Below are positions 9,601 to 24,600 of a DNA stretch of 64,000 bases, in pieces (position 1 is the stretch's first letter; the number at the start of each line of letters is the position of its first letter). A model generated the notes under the pieces. It was not told where the DNA came from. It was given only the letters and a program-made list of their open reading frames with translations, and did not search any database. Made by a program: the position numbers and the translations under genes. The stretch lies in NCBI GenBank assembly GCA_946186185.1, contig CAMHMJ010000013.1, forward strand, positions 1 to 64,000, read 5' to 3'. The DNA is from an uncultured Treponema sp. GTDB taxonomy: Bacteria > Spirochaetota > Spirochaetia > Treponematales > Treponemataceae.

Positions 9601-12600
9601 GCCAGGAAATCAAGAGCTTCAAGCGTACTGTTTACCGTGTCGTAACAACAACGAACGATGAAACAGGAGAAAGTTCTGTTACAGAAATTGCAATTCCAGA
9701 AAAGGATATTCTTTCAATATTGAGCGCACCCAGCGGCTCTGCAATTAAGAACGGTCTTGAGTTCACAGATGTAATCGATTTGAACGGCGAAAAAAATCCT
9801 GGCCGCGTAAAATATTATATTACAGATAAATACGACCGCGAAAGTACAGCGGAATTCACATATATCATCGATAATGAAGACCCGACAGTTACCCTTTCTG
9901 AAGATTTAGTTGATACAACAGTCTTCCTTGCAAAGGGAAATGCAATCAAGGGTATCAGCGGTACCGCAAGGGATAATATCGAAAACGGACTTTCAAAGGT
10001 TGAATACATTATTTCTGCCTCTGAAACTGCTGCAGGTATCACAGAAACAGACTGGACAGCCTTCACCGGAACAGGAAAATGGAATTCTACAATCAACTTT
10101 GGTGAAGAAGCCGAAGGAAAGAAATACGTTTACATCCGCGCACACGATGCTGCCGGAAATAAAACAGATGCTGAAAATTACGCGCGCATTCCGGTAATCA
10201 TTGATGCTGCTGCACCTGTATTCGATGCAAGTGCATTCAAGGTTGAATATGCTGATGAGAGTGGCGATGATGTTCCTTCTTCAGAAGACGGTGCTACACG
10301 CTATGCAAACAAACTCTTCAAGATTACCGGAAAAGTAACAGACGATTATTTTGCAAAACTCACCTGTTCTGTATCCGGAAACTTGAATACAGATGACATG
10401 AACGAAAACGGTGGAGTATTCACCTGGAAAAATTCTTCACTGGAGGATGGAAGCAAAACCTACAACTTTACGGCAACGGACAAAGCTGGCCAGATTACAA
10501 CTTATCCGGTTACAATCGTAATCGATAGAACTGCTCCAACGCCAAAGCTTGGTCTTGCTTCATACTACTCACTTACTGGCACAACCTACACAGTAAACGA
10601 AAAGATTACATTTACAGGAACCGTAACTGATGCAAATGAACTGAAATCTACTGTAATCAGCGCTGTAAAAGCTGATGACGCAACAGAAACTCCTGTAACT
10701 GCAGGTGGAATTCTCCCGATAACCGCTTCAAATGCTTCTAACTTTACAGAAAGCTTTGATACAACAGCTCTTGAAGACGGCGTTTACATTTTCACTGTAA
10801 CTTCAACCGATGTTGCCGGAAACGTTGGAACTGCACAGATTAGGGTAAGCATTGATCAGGAAACTGATAAACCATTAATCACCTTCTCTAACGCAGATTC
10901 TGCTGTAACAGTTCTTTCAGATGTAAACGAACAGAGAAACCTCTTTGGTAAAACTTCAAACAATAAGATTCTTGGCTCTGTAAGCGATGACGATAAGGTT
11001 GGAACAATTACAGTTCAGTACACAACCGACTTTGACAACGCCGCCACAGAAATCCCTGCTGGCTCATGGCACACAATTGGAACCTACACCGCAACCGGTT
11101 CAACCTACAATCTTTCTATTGAACTGAAGGATGAAGACGGAAACAAGCTTTCTGAAGGTGACTACCGACTCCGTGTAATTGCAGAGGATTCAAAGAACCC
11201 TGAAGTAGACGGCACAGTTCCTGCTTCAAAACAGACCATCGTCGGTCCGTTCTACATCGGTATTGATGAGGGACTTCCTGTAATCGATATCAACAGACAG
11301 GACGGAGAAATGCTTGCCGCAGAACAGTCTGTTTCTGTAACCGGTAAGGTAAGCGACGGAAGCGGTGTTGTAACTCTCAGCCGCTACCGCCAGAAGGTAA
11401 AGAATGACGGATCCCTTGAAGAGGCTCGTGAAGAAACAACTATCACATCTGTAACTGGTAATACAAATGCAACAGAGTGGACCGATAACTTCACTTCCCT
11501 TGCTTCAAGCGAAGTTCTGACATATAAGGCAACCGACAAGTACGGCCGTGAGTCTACAAAGTCTTTCAAGTATCAGGTTGATGATGCTGACCCGACTATT
11601 GATGTAGCGGCTCCGGAAGCAGATTCCTTCCTTGGTTCTGCTTATGGAAACACAACAAAGGCATTCAGCGGAACTGCAGCTGATACAAATGGAACCGGAA
11701 AATCTGGTGTAAAGGAAATTCTTTATCGTGTAGGAACAATTAACGGTTCTTCCGTAGATTATGGAACAGCCCTGGCTGCCGGTACTGCAAACTGGCACGA
11801 CACATGGCTTAAGGCTGACGGAACAACAACCTGGAACGCCAACATTGAACTTGGAAATTCATCTTCTAAGAAGAAGGTTCAGATTCTTGCTGTGGATGGT
11901 GCAGACCGCATTTCTACAATTGAAGAAAGAACGGTAACTGTAGATGCTGTTATTCCGGTAATCACAATCAATTCTGTAACAGATACAGTGAACGCTGCTT
12001 CAAGAACTGTAACGGCTCAGGAAGGAACCTATTATGTTCAGTCCGGCTACACAATTTCCGGCACAATTACCGAAGAAAATCTTGATACTTTGAAGATTTC
12101 CGGTGTCCTTGTAACACCGGTAGATAATGGAGACGGAACCTATTCATTCTCTCATTCTGTAACTTCTCCAGATGCAGGACAGAGCACAATTTCAATTGTT
12201 GCCCTGGATAAAGCAGGACAGCAGAAGGATTTGAGCCTGAATGTGTTCTACGATACATCGGCTCCAACTCCAAGCTTTACCATTACCCCAATCTTCAGCG
12301 CAAAGGGCTGGGACGGAACGACCCGCGAAAACAATGTAAACGGAAACGTAACAATCAAGGGAACTTCTGTTGATGATGATAAGGTTGCTTCTTCTCACCT
12401 TGTAATTAAATATGCCAACGGTGCAAAAGCCGGGGTAAAGGTTTACGACAGAGACACAACTAACCCTACAAACTTTACAGGTGATGTACCTCTGTCTCTG
12501 TTCATCGAAGGAGACGGATACAATTACCTTGGAACAACTGTTAAGATTGATGACAGACAGTTGTATACAGTAGAACTTACTTCTACAGACCGTGCGGGAA

Positions 12601-15600
12601 GGGTAGGAATTGCTACTTCTGAGGTTTATGTTGATGAAAGCACGGATAAACCGATCGTAACTCTCTCTAATACAAATGTAGATATTAATAGTGCCGCTGA
12701 TGTTTCTTCTGAAAGCGGTCACAACCTCTTTAACCAGACTTCAAACAGCAAGATGCTTGGTACAATCACTGATGATGACGGTATTGCAAGCATCGTAGTA
12801 GAGTACGCAGCCGTAACAAACGGAACTGCTGCTTCTTATGAGACTGAACCGTTGTTCTCAGTTTCGAATGTGGGAACAACCTACAACTTTGCCGCAGATT
12901 TGAAGAAAAACGGTGCTTCCCTGAGTGAAGGCAAGTACAAGATCCGTATTACAGTTCTTGATACCACCGAAGCTGCTGCAAATCACAAGACTGTAGAAGA
13001 ATTCTATCTCGCTATCGATAACGGTGCGCCTTCAATTACCGTATCAACTGGCAGCGGATATATGAAGGATAACTTCACTGTTGAAGGAAAGGTAAGTGAT
13101 GCAGCCCTCAAGACAATCTACCGATATGCTGTAACACAGGGAATTCTTGCTTCAACTCCAAGTGCAAAATGGGAAGCAGGTTCTGCTTCAAATACAATTG
13201 AATATAACTCAACAACTAATGTATGGACGGACAGTTATTCTGGAATTACTGAACCAGGAACTGTAGCTTATATTGCTGCAGATGAATACGGTCAGAGCAC
13301 TGAAGTTTCGTGGTCTTATCTCTTTGATAATACCGCTCCAACAAAGGCTCCTGGATGGACACCTTCTGACATGAGCGCATGGAGCAAGAACAGTGCACAG
13401 CAGTTCAAGATTCCGGTATCTGATGAATGGAATGTAACCGGAGATTACCTGTATGATTCATGTTCAGGAATTTCTACTGTAAATATCAAGGTAGATTCAG
13501 ATGACGCTTCTACAATGGCATTGGGAAGTGCTTATGATGAATTTGAAAAGACTGTCCAGACATCAACAGGTCCTGAGCAGGTAAAACCATATAAGTACTA
13601 TAACTCAACACAGATTCTTAAGGACGGACATCATACCGTAGTAATTTCTGCTTCGGACAATGCAAATCCGGCAAATACAGCTGCAAATCTTGCAACCTAC
13701 GAAGTAAACATCGATACAACGGCTCCAAAGTATACTCTGTACACTGACGAAAATGACGAAACTAAAACATATGCCGTAAAGGCTTCTAAGTTCCTCCTTA
13801 CAGCCGCAGATGTTGCCGCTCTTGGCACAACTCCATTTACTCTCAAGGTAAAACCAAGCGATGCAAACGCTGAAGCAGTCGGTGGAGCAGTCAGCGGAAT
13901 CAAGGAATTCAAGCTTTACGACGGAAATACTCTCATTGATTCTTCAAAATATGAACTTAGCCCTGCGGCAAACGGCACAACTGGCATTTTTGCAAGCGGC
14001 GTTGAATACACCTTTACATTGAATGCTTCTGCCGTAAACCAGACCGGAAACCACAACTTCTACGTTGAAGCAATCGATGGTGCCGGAAACTCTGTAAAGG
14101 AAAGCGTAAGCGTAAGCATTGATACAACGGCTCCTGTAATTTCTGTAAATGACCCGAGCCCTTATGTTTCTGTAAGCGGAGCAAGAAAATACAATGGTAT
14201 CATCACAATCAGCGGTAAGGCTGAAGATGAAACCGAGCTTGGTACAACAGGTGCTCTTGAATACGAGGTTCTCTCAAGTGCAGGAGCATCCCTTTCTCCT
14301 CGTGTTACAGGAACTGTTGACCTTACAGGCGGAAAATCAAGCGACTTCAGCTTTGATATTGATACAACCGCCCTTACCGGAAGCAACGCAACCGGAACCT
14401 TCAAGATTAAGGTTACTGCAAAGGATAAGGTTCAGAATACTGTAGATAACTCTGCTGCTCTTGCAGACGGTTCTTCTAAACTGATTTTGAACGTAGACCA
14501 GACAACAGATAAGCCAGTTGTAAAGCTTTCTAACGCAAATGTTAAGGTTACAACAGAAGCCCAGATCAGTTCTACAACAGTTACAAGCGAAACTGCTAGT
14601 GCAAACAAAGGTAACCTCTTTGGTATGGGTAACGATTCAATCTTTGCAAGCGCAACCGATGATGACGGTATTGCAGGCATTGAACTCAAGGTATTCTACA
14701 ACGGAAGCTACAAGACTGTTCACAAAGTGGGAGACGAATCAAAGCCTTACTTTGAGGTAACAGACTCTCCTACAAGTTATCCAATGGAAATTGACCTTAC
14801 TAAGGTTCTTCCACAGGTAAGCGGCTCTACAACTCATTACGCCGGAACCTACAAACTTGCCATTGTTGTAACAGATATCTACAATACAAGCACAATGTCT
14901 AACAGGACATTTACTGTAAACGATGACGGCGTAAACGGCGTATACTTTGCTTACGATGATGACCTTCCGGTAATCAATGTAACTAAGATTAATGACAGCA
15001 CTTATGCAGATTCAATGTGGACTCAGACAAACTCTAAGGTTTACATTGTAGTAAGCGATTCTTCAAGTTCTGACAGCCACACAGGTCTTACTGTAACAAA
15101 CGATGTAATTCAGGTTTGGAACGGAACATCTTATGTTGATCGTGCTAGGGCTTCCGGAGAAAATGCAACAATTTCTTGGAGCTCAACTGATAACGCATTC
15201 ATCCATAATGCGGTAAACGAAAACTTTACTTATAAGCGAAAATACACCGTAACTGACAAGTACGGCCGAAGTTCAACCAAAGAAATTTCATACATGGTTG
15301 ATAATGAAAAACCTGTATTCCACACGGATAAGGTTTCTGTACAGGGAACAAACAACAGTGCAAGCAATACTGTAGCAACATCTTCCCTTGCTTCGACCTG
15401 GTTCAGTACAAGCTCACTTAAGGTTGTAGGTGATGCCGGTGCCCTTGTGGAAGCAAATCCGGAAACTGTACTTATTACAGTTGGTACTGATTCAACTCCT
15501 GTAAACCCGACAAATTCTGATTCAAATAAGGGCTTTGGAACAACGCTCCAGCTGTCAGAAGGTGCAAATACAATCAAGTTTGACGCAACAGATAAGGCAG

Positions 15601-18600
15601 GCTATTCAGCAGACCAGGTATCTATTACGGTTTATGTTGATACAGTTGCACCGACCTGTTCAAGCATTGCTGCAAGCGACAGCTTTATTTCAGGCGCAGA
15701 TGTTGCAGCCCTTGGTACAACTCCGTTCAAACTTTCTGTAACAGTTTCTGATGCAACAAGCGGAATTTCTTCATTCAGGATTTACGACGGAAATACGGAT
15801 ATAACCGAGCACTTTACAATTCCTGCTGCAAGCGGAAACAAAACTTATGAGTTTGCATTAAAAGCTGCTTCGGCTAGTACAGTAATTACTACAGGAACTC
15901 ATACATTTGCCGTAGAAACCTACGACCTTGCAGGAAACAAGGTAAAAGACACAGTTTCTGTTGCAGTAGATGTAACCGCTCCAACTCTTGAATTCAACGA
16001 AGTTTCTCCTTATGTAAATGTTACAAGCGGAGATACAACCGTAAGAAAGTACAACGGTGTTGTTACAGTAAGCGGAAGGGCAAAGGATGAAACTGAACTT
16101 GGTACAACTGGAGCCCTTACTTATGAAATCTTAAAATCTGACGGAACAAGCTTTAGTCCTAAGAAAGAAGGAACTGTAAACTTGGTCGGAGGACTTTCAA
16201 GTGACTGGACATTCGATGTAGATACAACTTCGCTTTCTGCAACGACAGGTACCTTCAAGGTTAAGGTAACTGCTCTAGATAAGGTTTCTAATGCAGCGGA
16301 TAACAGTTCAAGCCTAATTGTTCTGAACATAGATCAGACAACCGATAAGCCTGTAGTCAAACTTTCTAACGCAAACGTTCTTGTTACAACGGCAGCCCAG
16401 ATAAGCAATACAGCAGTAACAAGCACAACGGCAAGTGAAAACAAAGGTAACCTCTTTGGTATGGGTAACGATTCAATCTTTGCAAGCGCAACCGATGATG
16501 ACGGAATTGCAAGCATTGAACTTAAAGTATTCTATGATGACGGAACAGGTTCTGGCTCTTATGTAACCGTTCACAAAGTTGGTGATGCAACAAAGCCGTA
16601 CTTTGAAGTATCCGATAGTCCAACAAGCTATGCAATGGAAATTGACCTTACAAAGGTTCTTTCTCAGGTAAGAAATTCTAACACAAGCTACGCTGGAACA
16701 TACAAGCTTGCCCTTGTTGTAAAAGATATTTATAACCAGAGCAGTCTTACAAGCAATACTTATACTGTAAACTCAGACAGTGTAAACGGCGTATACTTTG
16801 CATACGACGACGACCTTCCAACAATCAATGTAACTAAGATTGGTAGTTCAAATTACACTGACGGAATGTGGACTACTGTTAATGCAGATGTTGTAATTAC
16901 AGTAAGCGATTCTTCAAGTTCTGATAATCATACAGGTCTTACTGTTACAAACGAGACAATTCAGTGGTGGGATGCTAATCAGAGTACTTATGTAACAGGA
17001 ACAGCTGGTACCGGCGAAAGTGCAACAGCTGTCTGGGACGAACCAAATAGCGTATTCAAACATTCAACTGTAAACTCTGATAAGACTTACAAGCGAAAGT
17101 ATCGCGTAACCGATAAATACGGCAGAAGTTCTACAAAAGAAATCTCTTACGTTGTAGATAACGTAGTGCCTGTATTCAATCTTGATAATGTTGCACTCTT
17201 CGGTTCAAGCCCGAGCATTGGAACTGGAGTAACTGCAGCTGACGGCGTTGTAATCGGAACTTCAAAAGATTACTGGTTCAATTCTGATGCTGTAAAAGTA
17301 ATTGGACGCGGAAGTGCAGCTGGACAGGCACTTGTTGAAGAGCACCCTGAAAGCGTAACAATTACTGCAGGTGGAACAAATTATCCTGTAAACCCAGGTG
17401 AATTTAATAAATTCAGTACAACAATCAGTTTTGCAGACGGTGAAAATACAATCAAGTTTAATGCAACTGATAAGGCAGGAAACTCTGCTGTCGAAGTAAC
17501 TCAAACTTTGAAGGTTGATACAAAGTCGCCTGTAATTTCAAGTGTAAGCACAAGTGCTGCTGCAATAAACGGTTCAAATATCAGTAATCCGTTCTATATC
17601 ACAGTAGCTGCTTCCGATGCAAATTCTTCTGCAACTGGTGGAAAAGTCAGCGGAATCAAGGGCTTCACGGTTTACGACGGAACTACAGAACTTGCTGCCG
17701 CTAAATACACAGTCCGAACAGGAACGGCGGCAACTTCTGCAGTAGCTTCGGCTACAAACGGCGTTTACGCAGACGGAACATATTACATCCATCTTGACTC
17801 AAGCGTACTTACAACCGGCGATCATACCTTCTATGTAGAAGTAACTGATAATGCTGACAATACCAGCAAGGAAAAAACAGCTCTCATAAGCATCGACGTA
17901 ACGCCTCCTACAATGAGCTGGAACGTTCCAAGTCCGTTCGTTCAGGGCGAAACTGATAAGCTTTACAACGGAATCATTACCGTTAGCGGTACAGTAACTG
18001 ACGAAACCCTTCTTGCAACAGACAATCCAACGGCCGCTGAAAGTGCTACAACACGAAGCGTAAGCTGGGAAGTTAAGACTTCAGCCGGTGCAAGCCTTGC
18101 AACTCCTGTTAAGGGATATGCAGTGCTCAGCGGAAACAAGACAAGTAGTTTCAGTTTTGATATTGATACAACAAGAGTTCAGACAGAAACTGGAACTTAC
18201 CGAATCTACATCACAGCAAAAGATAACGTAGGAAATACGGTATCTAAGGCAGGTAGTGGTTCTGGCGCCGGAGTAGATTACATCGAACTTAAGATTGACC
18301 AGACAACTAACAAGCCGAAGGTAGTTATTTCAAGTCTTGAAGAAGTAACTGAATACAGTTCAGAATACCCTGCAAGAAACCTCTTTGGTATGGGTAACAC
18401 TATTATTTACGGTACTGTAACCGATGATGATGGTGTTTCTGCTGTTACAATTAAGATTGATGATACAGTTATACAGGATGATACAATTCCGGATAATCAC
18501 CCGACAAGCTATGCAATTGCAATCAACCTTGAGGGAATCGAAATTAATGGTGAAAAGATTACATCCGGCGCTCATACATTCACAATCGAAGTAACAGACT

Positions 18601-21600
18601 GTTCAACGGGTCTTAGCGATACAAAGTATGTGGACAATAAAGACATTAAAGACATCTACTTTGCTTACGACAACGACCTTCCTACAATCAGTGTTGCCCG
18701 CTGTAACGATAAGGATTACACCAACAATATGTGGGGTAAAGCGGAATTCGACGTATACATTTCAGTTCAGGATGAAACTGATATGACCGGCGAAAATCTT
18801 AAAGTTGAATGTACAGAGATTAAGCGAAGTGATGACGGAAAAACAGGAACTTATGACGATTATACTCTTCCTGAAGGAACTGTTGAAACAGTCGTATGGA
18901 CACCAAGCTTAACAATTGACGATAATGGAACCCCTGGAGATACTTCAGACGATACTGTAATCACCAATGTATGGAAGTGTCCGACACACAGTAACGAAGG
19001 TTACTTCCAGAGAACTTACAAAGTAACCGATAAGTACGGACGAAGTACAACAACCGCGATTAACTACATAGTTGACGGTACGGTTCCTGAATTCAATAAC
19101 AGTTTCATAACTGTTCAGGGAACAAGCAACAGAGGAACAAGTGCTATTTCAATAAGCACCTTGAATACTGAAGAATACAGCGATACCTGGTTCTCAAGCA
19201 GTTCTATCAAGATTTCGGGATCTGGTTCTTCTTACACGGGTAACAATACTGCAATCAAAGAGCAGAACGTTGAAACTCTTGTAATCAACGCAAACGGCAC
19301 ACAGTATCCTGTAAATACCGGAACGAACAATAAATTCAATTCTACAGTTGACTTTGAGGACGGAAGTGCAAAACAGTTCAGCCTTACTGTAACGGATAAA
19401 GCTGGTAACTCTGCAAATGCAGGTCCATTCACAGTAAATGTAGATACAACTGCACCGACAGATGTAACAGGCGAACTTAAGAAGGCTGACGGAAGTACGG
19501 CAGTTTCTGATAATTCAATTATAAACGACACTGTATTGAAGCTTTCTGTAAAGGCAAAGGATACAACCAGTGGAGTGAAGACTATTTACGTCGGAAAAAC
19601 ACCGGGCTTCCCTAAGACTGAAGCAATCAAGACGGAAGTGCTTACAAGTGCAAATGCTACTGCTGCCGGATATTCTGGAATTATTACGCTTAATGTTGGT
19701 GACAGCACAAGCGGAAATAAAGAATACCTTGCAGATGGAACTTACTCTCTCTATATTCGCGTAGAAGACCTTGCTGGAAACATCACAGATGGTTCTACTG
19801 CTGTTGCAAGCTTCACAGTAGACCGCACGGCTCCGGCTGTAACGATTACAACACCAGTTCGCTCTACTGTAATCGATAACGAATGGAAAATCAGCGGAAC
19901 TGTAAGCGATAACAACTTTGTAGCAAATGGTTCTCTCCCAGAACTCTGGGTATACAAGAACAATGCATGGGTTAAGATTGATACTGCTAGTGGTTACGGA
20001 ACTTCTTCAATAGTTTCTAATTCTGCAGCACGCTCAGGAAACGATTGGCATATTACACTTGACTCAACTAAGATAAATGCCGCAAGCGGAAGTCCAACAG
20101 ACGCCTTCCTTGCAGTACGCATCACAGACGCTGCAGGAAACGTTACTGCACTCCCAACGGGAAACCCTTCTAAGGACAGCGAAACATTCTATTACCTCAC
20201 AGTAGATCAGGACAACGACCGACCAGTAATTAAATTCAGTGATGTAACGGGAGAAACCGGCTACACAAGCCTTTATGCATGTTACATCAAGGGAAATATC
20301 AGCGACCTCGATGGCGTAAATACATTCAAAGTTTCTCCAACTGCAAAAACAGAAGAAGAATGGGGAAGTTATGATTGTTCAAGCCTTCTTAAACTTTCTA
20401 AAAGCGGAGACTTTACTTATACTCCGGCTGATGCAACAGATGGTGAGCATACATTGTACTTCTATGTTGAGGATAAAGCTGGTACTAAGTTCTGGACAGG
20501 AAAAGATAACACAAATCATCTTACTCTTCCTTATGTTGTTTATGCAACTGAAGATGAGTCAGAAACAAAAGACGACAATACTGGTGTAATCAAGTTTACA
20601 AGTGATAGAACTCCTCCAAGTATCGACAGTCTTGTCTGTGGTGTTGGTGCAACTGCAGAGGCTGCTGTAAATAATGCTGTCGAAAAACTTTCTAAAGACG
20701 CAACAATGGGAGCAACGACGGTTGCAGGCGGAAATACCCGCAAGTTTATCGCTTTTGCAGTAAAAGCAAGTGATAAAAACGGTATTGCAAAAGTTATCTA
20801 CACAAAACCGACTGCATACAATTCAACTACAAAGGAATTTACTTACAGCGAAGTTGAACAAACAACGGCAGTAGAAAAGACTTATACAGTAACTGAAGGC
20901 GAAAATTCAACAGAATATAAAGCTACGGCATACTACTTTGATGCAATAGATATTTCTGAATTTACGGACGCTACAAATAAAGAAGTTACTCCATCAATTA
21001 CCTTTACTGCTGTCGACGGTTCTACTTTGGAACGAGAACAGGCTAAGTCATTGGTATTGACTATTGCAGGTCCTGAGGTAAATATTGATTCTCCAAATGC
21101 TTCGGATCCGTTGAGTGCAGGAAACACAGCTTATCTTTCAGGAAGCGTAACTGCACAGAACAATGTTTCTGTAAGCGACCTTAAGTACATTTATGTAAAC
21201 AACAAGGTTTACGATACTCTGGATTCTGCTGGTGCAAGCGGACGTTCTAATACAACGACAACCGGTTACACCTTCCCGACAACAGTAAGCTATGGCGGAA
21301 AGACAGGAGTTGAGGCAAAGATTGCATATATTAAGGCTCAGGCAGCTTCTCATACTGACGGACATCCTTCGGTATATGGTGTTGCAGATATGGAAACCAA
21401 CTATACCGCAAGCAGATTTAAGTGGGCTCTTAAGGGACATCTCCCTGATGAAAATACTGTCGCTGATACAGCAGTACATGCAAACGAAATATCTTATGTT
21501 AAACACGATTCAAAGGGTATTTACGAACTTCCTGTCTGGATTCTTGCAACAGATGAGCTTGGAAACGAAACATTGTCTGTTCATACCCAGCGATATAATC

Positions 21601-24600
21601 CTTACGGAGACCGTGCAACGACTAAGATAACGTATCCTGAGGCAAGGGCACATGATGGCGAATCTGTAGATTACGCAGAGCTTTCAGGTACAATCCGAGT
21701 TTCAGGTACATCTGAAGACAACGGTTCTGTAGGAAGCGTTTATATCCAGATAGATGCAAACGGTGACAATGCTTATGATGCTGCCGACGTTGCTCTTTTG
21801 AAAAATAAGTATTCGGTTTATACAAATACTGCTGCTAATGCAACAAAGTACGGAATCGATAGTACTAATATAATTTCTAATGGAAAATGGGAAAGCGATC
21901 CTGACTTCTGGGGAATTAAGGCAACAGGTACTGCAAGCTGGTACATTACTTTGAACAAAGAAAAAGAACTTCATAATGGTTATAATGTCGGAACAGATGG
22001 TAAACCGATTTATAAGGTAAAAATTCGAGCAGTTGCTATCGATGACGGCTTAAAACTTGGTACCTGGTCTGATGATATGCAGCTTAGAATTAATCCTAAT
22101 GCTCCAAAGATTGGTACAAACGTTCCGGCTTATATTCTTGATGCCGCTGGTAAACGACATGCCGTAACAAATGATATGTGGCTTAAAGGTGAAACATATC
22201 TTTGTGTTTCAGTTCAGCATTCTGCTGGCATTGCTGATTACTCTTATACTAGTGCTGTAAGTCAGGCTGGTCTTGCAAGTGCAGTTGAAGTACCAAAAGC
22301 AAGCATTATCACTATAGGAACAGGAACAAGTTATGAAACCTGGAAAGATATTACTGGTTACGTAGGTCCTAAATCTGATTATGATGAAAATTCTAAACCA
22401 ACTGATGCAAAAGATTCTGGATATGTATTGAAGATTCCTCTTAATACTGGATCAGGTTCTGGTACTCGAGCAATCAAAGTCTGGGCACAGGATGCTACTT
22501 CAAGTGGACTTGTTTCTGAAGAGCTTTATACATTCAATTACGACAATGACGCACCTGTTGTCGGCAAAGTTGAATACAATGGCATTGAATGGACAGGAGC
22601 ATCTGCATTGCAGAACAGTCAGGGCTCATTCAGTGTAGGAGGACAAATCGAAGACGTCGCAAGTGGCTTTAATATGGCTCTCTGGTATTTCTATCGCGAT
22701 GAAAATGGAACTGCTGGTAAGAACCGCCGTGTATACGATCCTACAAAGGATCATAAAAAGAATGCTTCTGCTTCCCGCGTTTATGTAACCGGCGATACTG
22801 CAAATACAACAGCAACTTCCGGCTATACTCTTAAAACTGGAATTAGCGAAAAGGTTTATGAAGAAGAAGTAGATGGAGAAAAAGTAAAATATCCGGTTTA
22901 TGGTGTAACTTATAATGCTTCAACAACAATAAAGTTGACTCGAACTAACTCTACAAGCCTTACACTTTCTGATGTTGATTCGCACATTACAAATGGCAGT
23001 GCAGTTTACATAAACGGCACCTGGCTCTTGCTTAAGGATTCTACAGATAATAAGACCTTCAGTCTTTCTGCAGAAGTTCCAGATACAGAAACAGAAGCCT
23101 TCTTCCCTTATGCAAAAGTTATCGATGTTGGAGCTATTACACAGGGTGAAAAGTGTACAGACTGGTCAGCTCTTACATATACAGATGATGATGGCGACGG
23201 AGTAATCGAAGGATGTAAGAAATCAGGTTCAATCTGGTCTTGGGATGCTTCATTCAGAAGTGATTACGTTCCGGATGGTAATGTAACGCTTGTACTTGTT
23301 GCAATCGATAATTCTGGTAATATTACCGCAACCAGCCGAACAGGTAAGATTCAGAATAATGCACCTCGTCTTGCAAAACTCCACCTTGCAACCGACTTGA
23401 ACGGTGATAGTAAGTTCGCTGACAGTGAGTTTGAAAGCTATGATATTCTTACAAGCGCAAGTGGTTACCAGAGCGATTACAACCTTGCAACTACTAATTT
23501 CGGTCTTTCTACAGAACAAATTAGTGCTGGAAATGCTCGCCCTGCATTCATCGTAAAAGATACTCTTGGTATCGTACCAGAATTTACAGGCGGAAACGGC
23601 GATATTGCTCTTGTTTATAAGTTGAACGATTCAACAGCACAGAGTACAGCTTCCCGCGATGTAAAAGATAAGACTTATGATAATACAAACGGTGGTATAA
23701 GACTTGATTTTGATACTGGAAACTATACAAGCGGAAATACTGAGTTTACGGATGGTAAACACAAGTGGCTTTATACGATGTCAAACAAAGCTGTAACCGG
23801 TAAAACAGGGGATGCAACACCTGTCGAAAGTGACGATGTAACAGGAAAGCACATCTCATTCACCTTCTGGGATAGCACTGAAGAATGTACTCAAGGTTTT
23901 GACAGCCAGAGCTGCTATGTTCAGATTACAGATTTGACTGTAGATGTAACTGATGGTGATGCTCCGAAAGTTGTAATTAATCCGTTCTACTGGAGTTCAT
24001 CTACTGTAAACAGTTTGTTCAAAAACAGTAAAGATAATGGACATATCGAACTTTCCGGCGATTTACCGACAGCGACATTCAATGTTGCAAATACAGCAAC
24101 AAGCGGTGAGTATGATAACGACCCTAAAGTTTCCGGAAAGATTACATTTACCGGAACGGCATACGACGAACATACGTTAGGAAGTCTTGCGTTCACGCTT
24201 AAAAATTCAAGCGGTACTGCGCTTACAGGCTTTAGTAATATTTCAATGGCAACATTTAGTGCTTTGAATACAGCAAATACAGCAAACGGCGGCTGGTCTG
24301 CAGTAAGCGGAAACAGTGGAAGCGCGCTTGCATCTGGCGGAAAGTACGAATGGACAATCAGTCAGGATAAGAGCGGTAGCGAACTCAAGGCTGGTTACTA
24401 TGATGATACTTATTACCAGAATCAGAAAGGACATAAGATTTTCTGGACAATCAGCATTGATTCAGCCCAGATTCCAAACGTTGCACAAAATGATATTACA
24501 CTTACCGTAACCGCAACCGATAAAGCCGGAACTTCTTCTGGTTCTGCCGTAACCGCTCCAAATACAACTGACGGTTATGTTGTGACAGACGGAACAACCA

